64,000 nucleotides of DNA from Anaerolineae bacterium. Its GTDB lineage: Bacteria > Chloroflexota > Anaerolineae > Anaerolineales > Anaerolineaceae. The notes beneath the pieces are model-generated. The model did no database searches and was not told where the DNA came from. It worked only from the letters and a program-made list of their open reading frames with translations. The DNA is taken from contig JABLXK010000002.1 of the NCBI GenBank assembly GCA_013178095.1, positions 1 through 64,000 on the forward strand, read 5' to 3'. This document shows positions 8,692 through 18,135 of the stretch, piece by piece. A program made the position numbers and the translations under genes. Within the stretch, counting starts at the first letter, position 1; each line of letters starts with the position of its first letter.

Positions 8692-9353
8692 GCAAATCTA
8701 GCGATATTCTATATACCTGTCCTCACTGCCAGAAACGATCTCGATTTGTAGTCTGGCAAAGTATTAATGTAGATTTGGATCCAATGTTAAAAAAGCAAGT
8801 GATGGATGGTAGCTTGTTTGTGTTTCACTGTCCATCCTGTGGATTTTCACAAGAAGTTGGGTATTCAGTTCTTTATCACGACCAACGCAATCGATACATG
8901 ATTTGGTGGATTCCAGAGGACGAAAACGGAAAACAACAATACAATGTTGTAGAGCTAAATCAATATGCACGCACTCTGTCAGGATATCGATTGCGCTTAG
9001 TACCTTCGTTCAATAGACTCCGGGAAAAGATCTATATTTTTGATTGTGGGTTGGATGACCGGGCAATCGAAATATTAAAGCGCTACGTGTGGTCGGCCTA
9101 TCTTGAAGATCAAGGGATACAAATGTCACAGGTTTATTTCGCTGACTCATATCAGGAAAGTGAGTATCCGGCGATTGAACTTGCCATTCTTACTCCAGGT
9201 GGGAACCACCGAATTATTAAAGCGAGTGGGAAAAATGGATATCCTCGTGCTGTGGAGTTACTGAAGAAAAATAAAGTCCCAAATCAAGAATTTACTAAAT
9301 GGAGAACCATTGATCACACTTATTGGGACCTGGCTGAACGAGGGGAAGGATAG
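8688..9353 (+). CDS. CpXC domain protein embedded in the restriction-modification operon
   Basis: This 221-residue protein starts at ATG 8688, overlapping the HsdM stop by four bases. The N-terminal third carries two zinc-ribbon knuckles, CPHCQKRSRF at about residue 12 and CPSCGFSQEV at about 49, the CpXC signature. The rest is a mixed alpha/beta region with no motif I recognise, ending in a Trp-containing tail (TYWDLAERGEG). There is no signal or membrane segment. The ATGA overlap with HsdM and the 3-base gap before hsdS show it is translated as part of the operon. CpXC proteins have no established function; a role as an accessory or regulatory subunit of the complex is an inference from position. 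Confidence 0.75.
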   Translation: MSKSSDILYTCPHCQKRSRFVVWQSINVDLDPMLKKQVMDGSLFVFHCPSCGFSQEVGYSVLYHDQRNRYMIWWIPEDENGKQQYNVVELNQYARTLSGYRLRLVPSFNRLREKIYIFDCGLDDRAIEILKRYVWSAYLEDQGIQMSQVYFADSYQESEYPAIELAILTPGGNHRIIKASGKNGYPRAVELLKKNKVPNQEFTKWRTIDHTYWDLAERGEG

Positions 9354-9356
9354 TCT

Positions 9357-10523
9357 GTGAAAAACCCTGGAATCGTTACTTTCGGTGATGTTGTTCGCAA
9401 TGTGGATGAAACCATTAGCGACCCGCAGAACAGCGGATTAGAACGCTTTGTTGGCCTTGAACATATCGATCCAGAATCGCTCCACATTCAGCGCTGGGGA
9501 TTGATCTCGGAAGGTACAAGTTTTACCCGCCGTTTTCGTAAAGGGCAGGTGCTGTTTGGCAAACGCCGCGCCTATCAGCGAAAAGTGGCCGTGGCCGAGT
9601 TCGATGGGTTGTGTTCCAGCGATATCTTGGTGTTCGAGCCCAAAGATGACCGCCTGTTACCGGAATTATTGCCCTTTATTTGTCAATCGGATGGATTCTT
9701 TGAACATGCCCTGGATACTTCTGCCGGCTCGCTCTCACCGCGCACCAAGTTCAAGGAATTGGCTCGTTATGAATTCCCCCTGCCGCTGTTGGACGAACAG
9801 CGCCGCATCGCAGAGATCCTCTGGGCTGCGGATGTACTAAAACAAAAAACTGAAAAAGTTAATAATGAGTTAAAGAAATATAGACAGGCAAGAGTTGATG
9901 ATTTCTTCTCTGATTCAAACATTAATCTAAAAAAGATCAAATTAGAAAAGCTAATTGTGAATGGATCCAAGAATGGATTATATAAATCTAAAGAGTTTTA
10001 TGGTGAAGGGGTAAAGACTGTTCATATGGGTGACCTGTTTGCATACGAAGTAATCACTTCGGAAATTGATATGCAAAGAATTCGTCTTAATAACGATGAA
10101 ATTGAACGTTTTTCTGTGTATGATGGTGATTTATTATTCGCAAGACGTTCTTTAGTAAAAGATGGCGCCGGAAAGTGCTCAATTGCTTTAAGAACCAGTG
10201 AACCGATGAGTTTCGAATCCTCAATTATCAGAATTAGACCAGAGAAATCACAGATTTTGCCGCTTTACCTTTTTTATTGGTTTAAAAGTACGTTTGGGAT
10301 ACGTTCGATCCAATCCATAGTACGAGGTGGAACAGGGGCAGTTGTAGGAATTTCAAGTGGTGATTTAAGAAAAATAGATGTACCTGTGGCCACAATAGGA
10401 ATCCAATCATCATTGGTAAGCATTATCGATGAGATTAACCATTTACTTGAGAGTAATGTTCAGCAAATCAAAAAGGAAATTAATCTAGAAATCCATTTAC
10501 GCAAGCATTTATTAGGCTCATAA
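9357..10523 (+). CDS. hsdS: Type I restriction-modification system specificity subunit HsdS
   Basis: This 388-residue protein starts at GTG 9357 with GAAGGA at a good distance. It has the two-repeat layout of S subunits. A first target-recognition domain (about 1-130) ends in LPLLDEQRRIAEILWAADVL, followed by a conserved coiled coil (about 150-180). A second target-recognition domain (about 190-345) is followed by a shorter helix at the C-terminus (about 355-388). The second half is markedly more AT-rich than the first, a sign that the two recognition domains may have different histories, as is common for S subunits. It determines the bipartite target sequence for methylation and cleavage. 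The target itself cannot be read from the sequence. Confidence 0.9.
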   Translation: MKNPGIVTFGDVVRNVDETISDPQNSGLERFVGLEHIDPESLHIQRWGLISEGTSFTRRFRKGQVLFGKRRAYQRKVAVAEFDGLCSSDILVFEPKDDRLLPELLPFICQSDGFFEHALDTSAGSLSPRTKFKELARYEFPLPLLDEQRRIAEILWAADVLKQKTEKVNNELKKYRQARVDDFFSDSNINLKKIKLEKLIVNGSKNGLYKSKEFYGEGVKTVHMGDLFAYEVITSEIDMQRIRLNNDEIERFSVYDGDLLFARRSLVKDGAGKCSIALRTSEPMSFESSIIRIRPEKSQILPLYLFYWFKSTFGIRSIQSIVRGGTGAVVGISSGDLRKIDVPVATIGIQSSLVSIIDEINHLLESNVQQIKKEINLEIHLRKHLLGS

Positions 10524-10552
10524 ATTCGAAGCCATCAATAAGAAGGCGCAAT

Positions 10553-13516
10553 ATGTTTAACGAATCCAACTCAGTCGAACTCTTCATACGCGATCTGCTG
10601 TGCGACGAAACCGGCAAACAAATAGGCGAGCAGCCCGGGTTGTACGCCAGCGCGCTAACCCAGCTTGCCAGAGGGCAGGGTTGGGTTTACAAACCCGCGG
10701 ATAAACTTCATCGTTCCACCCAGGATGTACTGCTGGAAGATGAACTGCGCGCGGCGTTGATCCGCCTGAACCCGGAAATCGCCGAGCAGCCCGACCGCGC
10801 CGACGAGGTGCTCTACCGCCTGCGTGCCGTGCTGCTGTCGGTCAAAAGTGATGGTCTGGTGCGCGCTAATGAGGAATTCACTACCTGGCTGCGTGGCGAA
10901 CGCTCGATGCCGTTTGGATCCAATCATGAGCATACGTCGGTTCGTTTGATCGATTTTGAGAATATCGGCAATAATCAATGTGTCCTCACCAATCAGGTCA
11001 TCTTCCAAGCCGGCTCACAAACCCGCCGCTTTGACCTGGTGCTGTTTGTGAATGGCATCCCGCTGGTGATCGGCGAAGCCAAAACCCCTACCCGCCCGGC
11101 CATTTCCTGGGTGGATGGCGCGGTGCAGGTGCAGGATGATTATGAGGTCAACGTGCCGGCCTTCTTTGCGCCGAATGTATTTTCTTTTGCCACCGAAGGG
11201 AAAACCTATCGCTATGGCGCCGTCCGGCAACCGCTGGAAAGCTGGGCACCCTGGCGTGAAGAAGATAACAACGAATATTCCGGATTGAATGAACTGCAAA
11301 CCGCCGCGTTGGGTATGCTGCGCCCGGCGATCATTCTGGATATCCTTAAAAACTTCACCTTGTTTGCCACCGACAAGAAGCATCGCAAAACCAAGATCAT
11401 CTGCCGCTTCCAACAATATCACGCTGCCAACCAGATCGTCGAACGGGTAGTGCAAGGCCGGGTGAAGAAAGGCTTGATCTGGCATTTTCAGGGGTCGGGT
11501 AAATCGCTGTTGATGGTTTTCGCCGCCCAGAAGCTGCGTATGCATCCGGCGTTGAAAAATCCAACGGTGTTGATCGTGGTGGATCGTATTGATTTGGATA
11601 CGCAGATTACCGCCACGTTCAACGCGGCGGATGTTCCCAACCTGATCTCAACCGACAGCCGTGAAGAACTGCGCACCCTGCTGGCTCAGGATGTGCGCAA
11701 GGTTATCATCACCACCATCCACAAGTTTGGCGAAGCGGACGGCATTCTGAACAACCGCGACAACATCATCGCCCTGGTGGATGAAGCTCACCGCACCCAG
11801 GAAGGTGACCTGGGCAGGAAAATGCGTGAAGCGCTCCCCAATGCATTTCTGTTCGGCATGACCGGTACACCCATCAACCAACGCGACCGCAACACGTTCT
11901 TTGCGTTTGGCGCCGAAGAGGATGAAAAAGGCTATCTGAGCCGTTATTCTTTTGAGGAATCCATCCGCGACCAGGCTACCCTGCCCTTGCGTTTTGAGTC
12001 TCGCTTGGTGGAACTCCGCGTGGATAAACAATCCATTGATGAAGCCTATGCCAATCTGACCGGTCATTTATCCGAAGCTGATCAGGCGAATCTGGCTCGC
12101 CAGGCTGCGCGCATGGCGGTATTGGTCAAAGCGCCGGAACGCGTGCAGCGCATCGTATCGGATATCGTGGATCATTATCAGGAAAAGGTGGAACCCAACG
12201 GCTTTAAAGCGATGGTGGTTACCTTTGACCGCCAGGCCTGTGTTCTGTATAAAAAAGCCATGGATGAAATCCTGCGCCCGGAAACCAGTGAAATCGTGAT
12301 GAGCGTTTTTCACAATGAGACGGAATACAAAGCCTACGACCGCAGTAAAGAAGAAGAGGAAAGATTGCTCGACCGTTTCCGCGATCCGGCAGATCCGTTA
12401 AAGTTCCTCATTGTGACTTCACGCCTTCTAACCGGGTTCGATGCGCCTATCCTGCAGGTGATGTACCTGGACAAGCCGATGAAGGAACATAATCTGCTGC
12501 AAGGTATCTGCCGCGTGAATCGCCCTTACCCCGGCAAGGATTATGGCTTGATTGTGGATTATATTGGCGTTTTCGATGACGTGGCTCGAACGTTGGCCTT
12601 TGACGAAGCCAACATGCAGCAGGTAATTACCAACCTGAAGGCGCTGCATGCGCAGCTTCCTGAAGCGATGCAAACCTGCCTGGCATATTTTCCTAATGTG
12701 GATCGCGCCCTCGGAGGATGGGAAGGGTTGGTGGCAGCCCAAGCCTGCCTGCCGGATAACGAAACGCGGGACAAATTTGCAAGCGACTTCTCTTTACTGT
12801 CACAACTGTGGGAAGCAATATCGCCGGATCCGGTGCTTTCGGATTATGGAGATGATTATCGCTGGTTAGGCCAGGTGTATGAATCCGTCAAACCGCCCAG
12901 CGGCAGCGGTAAACTGCTCTGGCATGCGCTTGGAGCCAAGACCCTGGAATTGATCCACGAGAACGTCCATGTCGAACGCGTTCGTGATGACCTGGATACA
13001 CTGGTCATGGACGCTGATTTTCTGGATGAACTGCTCGGAGAAAGCGATCCAGAGAAGATCCGCGAAATGGAAATCAAGGTCATCGCACGCATCCGAAAGC
13101 ATGGCAATAATCCAAAATTCATCGCGCTCGGAAAGCAGCTTGAAGACCTGAAGAACCGTATGGAACAAGGGCTGGTAAACAGCCTGGATTACCTGAAACA
13201 ACTGCTCGAAATCGCCCGTAAAGTGTTGCAGGCGGAAAAGGATGTGGACCCTGAAGAAGAACGCCAATCCGCCAAGGCTGCATTAACCGAATTATTCAAC
13301 GAAACCAAGACTACTCAAACTCCGGTAATTGTCGAACGCATCGTAGCCGATATTGACGAGATCGTCCGCAATGTCCGCTTCCCTGGTTGGCAACAAACCA
13401 TTGCCGGGGAGCGCGAGGTCAAACAGGCATTGCGCAGGGTGTTGTTGAAATACCAGCTGCACAAAGAGCAGGAGTTGTTCGATAAAGCGTACGGGTATAT
13501 CAAGGAATATTATTGA
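10553..13516 (+). CDS. hsdR: Type I restriction endonuclease subunit HsdR
   Basis: This 987-residue protein starts at ATG 10553 with AAGAAGG upstream. The N-terminal PD-(D/E)XK nuclease domain shows D161 in DLVLFVNG and GEAK with E174 and K176. The SF2 translocase motor follows, with Walker A GSGKS near residue 314 and DEAH near 409, then FGMTGTP and later helicase motifs (TSRLLTGFDAP, QGICRVNRPYPGKDYG). The C-terminal 200 residues are charged helices likely to contact the M/S core. With both HsdM copies and HsdS it makes a complete system that translocates and cleaves unmodified DNA. GC content is higher than in the AT-rich second half of hsdS. Confidence 0.94.
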   Translation: MFNESNSVELFIRDLLCDETGKQIGEQPGLYASALTQLARGQGWVYKPADKLHRSTQDVLLEDELRAALIRLNPEIAEQPDRADEVLYRLRAVLLSVKSDGLVRANEEFTTWLRGERSMPFGSNHEHTSVRLIDFENIGNNQCVLTNQVIFQAGSQTRRFDLVLFVNGIPLVIGEAKTPTRPAISWVDGAVQVQDDYEVNVPAFFAPNVFSFATEGKTYRYGAVRQPLESWAPWREEDNNEYSGLNELQTAALGMLRPAIILDILKNFTLFATDKKHRKTKIICRFQQYHAANQIVERVVQGRVKKGLIWHFQGSGKSLLMVFAAQKLRMHPALKNPTVLIVVDRIDLDTQITATFNAADVPNLISTDSREELRTLLAQDVRKVIITTIHKFGEADGILNNRDNIIALVDEAHRTQEGDLGRKMREALPNAFLFGMTGTPINQRDRNTFFAFGAEEDEKGYLSRYSFEESIRDQATLPLRFESRLVELRVDKQSIDEAYANLTGHLSEADQANLARQAARMAVLVKAPERVQRIVSDIVDHYQEKVEPNGFKAMVVTFDRQACVLYKKAMDEILRPETSEIVMSVFHNETEYKAYDRSKEEEERLLDRFRDPADPLKFLIVTSRLLTGFDAPILQVMYLDKPMKEHNLLQGICRVNRPYPGKDYGLIVDYIGVFDDVARTLAFDEANMQQVITNLKALHAQLPEAMQTCLAYFPNVDRALGGWEGLVAAQACLPDNETRDKFASDFSLLSQLWEAISPDPVLSDYGDDYRWLGQVYESVKPPSGSGKLLWHALGAKTLELIHENVHVERVRDDLDTLVMDADFLDELLGESDPEKIREMEIKVIARIRKHGNNPKFIALGKQLEDLKNRMEQGLVNSLDYLKQLLEIARKVLQAEKDVDPEEERQSAKAALTELFNETKTTQTPVIVERIVADIDEIVRNVRFPGWQQTIAGEREVKQALRRVLLKYQLHKEQELFDKAYGYIKEYY

Positions 13517-13925
13517 TGAAACAAGAACCATTCGTTTCGTGTCTTTCTTTTGCTTACCCATTTTCGTTGGTAAATTAGGCGAGGGTTTTGATGATCCCGG
13601 ATTTTCCTCAAGAAAAAGCAGCTCACGGCAGGAATGCGTGCCGTACCCACGCGCTCCTCCTCCTTTTTGCAAATCATCTTGACATGCAATTGCGTTGATC
13701 CGCCGAAAGGGGCAGGCCGGGGGTCGGTGAGAAAAAGTCATCTGTGTCTATCTGCGTTCATCTGCGGTTAAAAAGTAGTGAAATCCCCGCTAGATTCGTT
13801 CCCCAAAATCCAATCCTTCGTTTCATCGAAATGTCACCTTCTGTCAGGATCGAATCTCCCCAAGCCTGTATACACAAGATGATAGAATTAGCGTTGCAGT
13901 CAATTTGAATAACGGAGCAAACCCA
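13517..13925. other. Intergenic region with two dispersed repeats
   Basis: There is no supportable gene. It contains the hairpin ACGGCA/TGCCGT at 13625-13644, whose loop side shares CAGGAATGCGTG with the hairpin at 3396-3415, and the short repeat at 13739-13775. The inositol-phosphate synthase promoter must lie in the last 60 bases, but I could not assign clear -35 and -10 boxes. The ribosome-binding site CGGAGC is at about 13913-13918. Confidence 0.6.
13739..13775. repeat. Dispersed short repeat, copy 2
   Basis: TCATCTGTGTCTATCTGCG-type sequence ending in GCGGTTAAAAAG, related to 4548-4573. Both copies are intergenic. Confidence 0.5.
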
Positions 13926-15014
13926 ATGGCAAAAGACAAGAAAATTCGTGTGGCAATTGTGGGCGTGGGCAACTGCGCCTCTTCATTAGTTCAGGGCGTT
14001 CACTATTACAAGGACGCCAAGGATACCGACCGAGTCCCTGGCTTGATGCACGTCAACCTGGGCGGCTATCACATCCGCGACATCGAGTTCGTGGCTGCCT
14101 TCGACGTGGTCGATACCAAGGTTGGCAAGGATCTTTCCGAGGCCATCTTCGCCCATCCCAACAACACCATCAAATTCTGCGACGTTCCTAAAATGGGCGT
14201 CAAAGTCTCGCGCGGCATGACCCACGACGGTCTGGGCAAGTATCTCAGCCAGATTCTCACCAAGGCCCCCGGACCCACCGACGACATCATCAAAATCCTC
14301 AAGGACACCGGCGCGGACGTGCTCATCAACTACCTGCCGGTCGGCTCCGAAATGGCCACCAAATGGTACATGGAGCAGGCGCTGGAAGCCGGCGTGGGCG
14401 TGGTTAACGCCATTCCGGTCTTCATCTCCTCCTCGCCGTATTGGGCCCCGCGTTTTGCCGAAAAGAAGCTCCCCATCGTCGGCGATGATATCAAGAGCCA
14501 GGTAGGCGCCACCATCCTGCACCGCATGCTGGCCTCCCTGTTCGTCGATCGCGGCGTGCGCATCGATCATACCTACCAGCTCAACTTCGGCGGCAACACC
14601 GACTTCATGAACATGCTCGAACGTGAACGCCTGGAGTCCAAGAAAAAATCCAAGACCGGCGCGGTCACCAGCATGATCCCCTACGAATTAGCCAGCGAAG
14701 ACATCCATGTCGGCCCATCCGATTACGTGCCCTGGCTGAAGGACCGCAAGTTTTGCCATATTCGCATGGAAGGCACCACTTTCGGCGACGTGCCCCTGCT
14801 GCTGGAAGCCAAGCTGGAAGTCTGGGATTCCCCCAACTCGGCCGGTGTGGTCATCGATGCCCTGCGCTGCGTCAAGCTCGGCCTCGATCGCGGCATCGGC
14901 GGTCCGCTCTATGCGCCTGCTTCGTATTTCATGAAGACCCCTCCCCGCCAGTATAAAGATGATATCGCGCTCGCCAAAACCGAAGCTTTCATCCGCGGGG
15001 AATCCGTCGAATAA
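13926..15014 (+). CDS. ino1: Inositol-3-phosphate synthase
   Basis: This 362-residue enzyme belongs to the short actinobacterial-type myo-inositol-1-phosphate synthases, converting glucose-6-phosphate to inositol-3-phosphate with bound NAD. The Rossmann motif is [16 protein letters not shown] at about residues 9-24; later family blocks are [15 protein letters not shown] and [12 protein letters not shown]. The ATG at 13926 has GGAG 8 bases upstream. Codon use is strongly GC-ending compared with the neighbours, suggesting high expression. The product would feed inositol lipids or other inositol-derived solutes. The HIT-family gene follows after 3 bases, so they form one transcript. Confidence 0.93.
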   Translation: MAKDKKIRVAIVGVGNCASSLVQGVHYYKDAKDTDRVPGLMHVNLGGYHIRDIEFVAAFDVVDTKVGKDLSEAIFAHPNNTIKFCDVPKMGVKVSRGMTHDGLGKYLSQILTKAPGPTDDIIKILKDTGADVLINYLPVGSEMATKWYMEQALEAGVGVVNAIPVFISSSPYWAPRFAEKKLPIVGDDIKSQVGATILHRMLASLFVDRGVRIDHTYQLNFGGNTDFMNMLERERLESKKKSKTGAVTSMIPYELASEDIHVGPSDYVPWLKDRKFCHIRMEGTTFGDVPLLLEAKLEVWDSPNSAGVVIDALRCVKLGLDRGIGGPLYAPASYFMKTPPRQYKDDIALAKTEAFIRGESVE

Positions 15015-15017
15015 CCT

Positions 15018-15365
15018 ATGCCGGACGATTGCATTTTTTGCAAGATCATAGCCGGTCAGGCTGACGCGGATATCGTCTTTCGCGATGATCAAATCACCGC
15101 TTTTTGGGATCACCGCCCCGCGGCGCCTGTGCACATTCTGGTGGTGCCCAACAAGCACATTGACTCGGTCAATGAAGCCGATCTTCAGGACGCTGAATTG
15201 TTAGGGAAGCTGATCCTGAAAGCGCGCGACCTGGCCAAAGAACAGGGAGTGGACGAACGCGGTTATCGCCTGGTGCTCAACGTCGGCCCGGATGGCGGGC
15301 AGACCGTCTTTCATATCCACCTGCATCTCATTGCAGGGCGCCGCTTGCCCGTGTTTCGCGAATAA
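15018..15365 (+). CDS. HIT family nucleotide-binding hydrolase (HINT-like)
   Basis: This 115-residue protein of standard HINT length begins CIFCKIIAG and carries the histidine triad HIHLHLIAGRRL near residue 99, the signature of AMP-lysine or purine nucleoside phosphoramidate hydrolases. The N-terminal C-X2-C could bind zinc together with downstream histidines, as in some members. It lies 3 bases after the inositol-3-phosphate synthase gene and 2 bases before a lipoprotein gene. The physiological substrate is not known for most bacterial members. Confidence 0.92.
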   Translation: MPDDCIFCKIIAGQADADIVFRDDQITAFWDHRPAAPVHILVVPNKHIDSVNEADLQDAELLGKLILKARDLAKEQGVDERGYRLVLNVGPDGGQTVFHIHLHLIAGRRLPVFRE

Positions 15366-15367
15366 TA

Positions 15368-16624
15368 ATGAAACCTTCCTGCCGGCGCACGCTCCTGCTT
15401 CTGCTGATATTGATGGGGATAACAGGGGCCTGCGTCCGGCCGGATAAAGGTCCTTCGCCCTTTGAGGGCTTTCAACGTGCTACGCAGCCGCATGAACTTC
15501 CTCTCGGTCCGCAACCGGGTACCGATTTTGAGATCATCCCCAACAGCGAACTGGTCTACGGCCCGGCCCTCAAGGATTTTGACCTGCGGGATTTTGTCTC
15601 GGAACATTTTCCGGAAATGGATGCTTACCGCGAAGAAGTGGGTGGGCGTGAATGGAGCGGTGCGCAAATTCTCGAGAAAGTCAGCCGGGATTATTCGGTC
15701 AATCCGCGCCTGCTGCTGGCGCTGCTGCGCAATCGCGGCGGCGTTGGCCTGAATCTCGACGATCCTTTCCTGCCGGATGTGTCCCATCATGGCCTCTTCC
15801 GCCAGCTTTCCTGGGCGGCTGATACCCTCAATTACGGTTATTATGCCAGCCGAGTGAGCGCGCTGGATCAGCTCACGCTCGCGGATGGCACGCTGGTGAA
15901 CATTCCCGACCAGGTGGTGGCCGGAACGGCCGCTGTGCAATATTTCTACAGTTTCCTGCTGGGTTATGCAGATTTCCAGGCTGCGGTCGGTCCTTTGGGA
16001 TTATTTGCCGATTATGCCGTCCTGTTTGGTTCTCCGCGCGTTTTTGCCATCGAGCCCCTGATACCCGGTGATTTGGTTCAACCGCTCATGCACCTGCCGT
16101 ATGACCGCAGCGAAGGCTGGTATTTCACCTCCGGCCCACATTCCGCCTGGGGTAGCGGGGCAGCTTGGGCGGCGTTGGATTTCGCACCTCCGCTTCCGGA
16201 TGAAGACTCCTGGGGCTGTTATGATAGCCCGGCCTGGGTGCGCGCTGTGGCTGATGGCCGCATCGTGCGTGTTTCGGATGGCCTGCTGGTTGAGGATCTG
16301 GATGGCGACGGGTTTGAAGGCACCGGTTGGACTATTCTTTACATGCATGTATCCGAAAATGATCGTGTCGCGTTGGGCAGTTGGGTTGAAGCTGGCGATG
16401 CATTGGGGCATCCCTCCTGCGAGGGCGGCCCGGCTAATGGAACCCATTTGCACATTGCCCGCCGCTACAACGGCGAGTGGATCCCGGCCGATCAGGATCT
16501 GCCTTTCTTTCTGGATGATTGGGTTTCCCACGGCTTTGGGGTAGAATATGACGGCATTCTCGCGAGGGGCGGCAGCGAAATTCATGCATCAGGTTTTCCG
16601 ACAGATGAGAACAGAGTCTACTAA
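15368..16624 (+). CDS. LytM/M23-type lipoprotein, first of a tandem pair
   Basis: This 418-residue exported protein has a hydrophobic signal (about 8-22) ending at a Cys in a weak lipobox (ITGAC). An N-proximal region with YSVNPRLLLALL resembles the lysozyme-like segment of its downstream paralogue, but lacks the Glu-Ser found there. The C-terminal LytM-like region has GPHSAWGSG followed by ALDFAPP and later GTHLHIARRYN, giving the H, D and H-x-H zinc positions of M23 peptidases. It probably acts on or scaffolds cell-envelope peptidoglycan. The start codon is 2 bases after the HIT stop, and its end overlaps the next gene by 20 bases. Confidence 0.75.
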   Translation: MKPSCRRTLLLLLILMGITGACVRPDKGPSPFEGFQRATQPHELPLGPQPGTDFEIIPNSELVYGPALKDFDLRDFVSEHFPEMDAYREEVGGREWSGAQILEKVSRDYSVNPRLLLALLRNRGGVGLNLDDPFLPDVSHHGLFRQLSWAADTLNYGYYASRVSALDQLTLADGTLVNIPDQVVAGTAAVQYFYSFLLGYADFQAAVGPLGLFADYAVLFGSPRVFAIEPLIPGDLVQPLMHLPYDRSEGWYFTSGPHSAWGSGAAWAALDFAPPLPDEDSWGCYDSPAWVRAVADGRIVRVSDGLLVEDLDGDGFEGTGWTILYMHVSENDRVALGSWVEAGDALGHPSCEGGPANGTHLHIARRYNGEWIPADQDLPFFLDDWVSHGFGVEYDGILARGGSEIHASGFPTDENRVY

Positions 16625-18128
16625 GAAATCGATCACAACTGCTCTGGCAGTATCTCTCTTATTCGCGTTCTTAATAAATGCCTGTACAATTGTGCCGGGG
16701 TTGTCGCTTCCAACGCCCACGCCCTCGCCGACTGCAACGGTTACTCCCACATCCACCCCCACACCGCTGCCGGAGGGTTATGTCGAATATGTTTCGCAAT
16801 CCGGTGACACGCTGGAAGTGATCGCCAGGCATTTCGGAGTCGGTGTTGGACAGATTATCGATATTTCCGATCGCCGCTCAAGTTTGATGATCGATCCGGG
16901 TACTCATTTTCTGGTGAAAGACACCTTGGGTGAGACTACCCGGCCGGATATCCTGTTCCCGGATTCGGCGATTGTCTATTCACCTGTTGCGGTGCAGTTC
17001 GATCCGGTGGTTTTCACCGAAAAACAGACCGGTTTTATTAAATCCTATACGGAAACCATGACGCGCGGCGCCACCTCGGCAGCCCAGATTATCTTCGAAC
17101 TGGGGCGCGATTATTCCATCAACCCTCAGATTTTGCTGGCTTTCATGGAATACGAGAGCGGGTGGCTTTCCAATCCCAAGCCGACCGGCGACCAATTGTC
17201 ATATCCGATGGGTTGGAAAAAATCCGACCGGACTTCCGTGTATTTTCAAACCGGTTGGGTCATCAAGCAATTGACCCGCGGCTATTATCTCTGGCGTATC
17301 GGTACGCTGACTGAATTGACCTTCCCGGATGGTTCCATGCTGCGCCTTTCGCCGCACCTGAATGCCGGCACGGTGGCGGTCATGTATGTCCTGGCGCAGC
17401 TCCATAACCGCGCGGAATGGGAACAGGCTTTATACGGCGAGCATAATCTTGTCAGCGTCTATGCCCAATATTTTGGAGACGCTTTTGAAAAAGGTAAAGG
17501 CGTTGATCCGCTCTTCCCGGCCGGCCTGCAGCAGCCCGAGCTCAACCTGCCTTTTCCTGTAAATGAAGTCTGGAACCTCACCGGGGGTCCGCATACCGCC
17601 TGGGGATCAGGCTGGGATAATGATGGATCGCTGGCTGCCCTGGATTTCGCGCCGCCTCTGAGCAGCCCCGGATGCGGCAATTCCACGCATTACGCCACGG
17701 CCATGGCTGCCGGCCGCGTCGTCCGCGCCGGCGGCGGTGTGGTCGTGCTCGACCTCGATATGGACGGATACGAGCAGACCGGCTGGGTGCTGGTGTATAT
17801 GCACATCGCCAATTCGGATCGCGTGCAGGTAAATGACATCCTGGCAGAGGATGATCTGATCGGGCATCCCTCCTGTGAAGGGGGCAGTTCCTCCGGCATT
17901 CATGTGCATGTCGCCCGCAAGTACAATGGCGAATGGGTCGAGGCGGATGGCGGGTTGCCTTTTGTTATGTCCGGATACCGTGCTCATAATGGAGAAGATT
18001 ATTATGAAGGTACGCTGGAAAATGGAGCCACGACAGTGGTAGCCAATACCGCCGGGAACTATTGGACGCGCATCATCCGCCCGGAGAGTCGTGAAGAATT
18101 CTTTTATACTCCCACACCGCGAAAGTAG
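16605..18128 (+). CDS. LysM and LytM/M23 domain lipoprotein, second of a tandem pair
   Basis: This 507-residue protein starts at ATG 16605 inside the end of the preceding gene. It has a signal sequence and a Cys (INAC) for lipidation, then a Thr/Pro-rich linker (TPTPSPTATVTPTSTPTP). A LysM domain follows (YVSQSGDTLEVIARHFGV, about 65-110), then a lysozyme-like segment with YSINPQILLAFMEYESGWL, and a C-terminal LytM region with GPHTAWGSG, ALDFAPP and GIHVHVARKYN. The layout matches the upstream paralogue except for the added LysM and the retained Glu-Ser. It presumably binds and cuts or remodels peptidoglycan at the cell surface. Confidence 0.82.
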   Translation: MRTESTKKSITTALAVSLLFAFLINACTIVPGLSLPTPTPSPTATVTPTSTPTPLPEGYVEYVSQSGDTLEVIARHFGVGVGQIIDISDRRSSLMIDPGTHFLVKDTLGETTRPDILFPDSAIVYSPVAVQFDPVVFTEKQTGFIKSYTETMTRGATSAAQIIFELGRDYSINPQILLAFMEYESGWLSNPKPTGDQLSYPMGWKKSDRTSVYFQTGWVIKQLTRGYYLWRIGTLTELTFPDGSMLRLSPHLNAGTVAVMYVLAQLHNRAEWEQALYGEHNLVSVYAQYFGDAFEKGKGVDPLFPAGLQQPELNLPFPVNEVWNLTGGPHTAWGSGWDNDGSLAALDFAPPLSSPGCGNSTHYATAMAAGRVVRAGGGVVVLDLDMDGYEQTGWVLVYMHIANSDRVQVNDILAEDDLIGHPSCEGGSSSGIHVHVARKYNGEWVEADGGLPFVMSGYRAHNGEDYYEGTLENGATTVVANTAGNYWTRIIRPESREEFFYTPTPRK

Positions 18129-18135
18129 GCTGGAA

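Noticed and set aside
5634-13516. Possible BREX or DISARM defence system
   Set aside because: There is no PglZ, BrxC-like ATPase, PLD nuclease or DUF1998 protein; HsdS and HsdR with classic motifs show it is type I restriction-modification.
13517-13560. Terminator after hsdR (GAAAC/GTTTC)
   Set aside because: The stem is only about 5 bp with an 11-nt loop and a broken T tract, too weak to annotate.
13986-14570. 194-residue minus-strand reading frame antisense to inositol-3-phosphate synthase
   Set aside because: It is a shadow frame caused by strong GC bias at the third codon position of the real gene; no ribosome-binding site and no recognisable domain.
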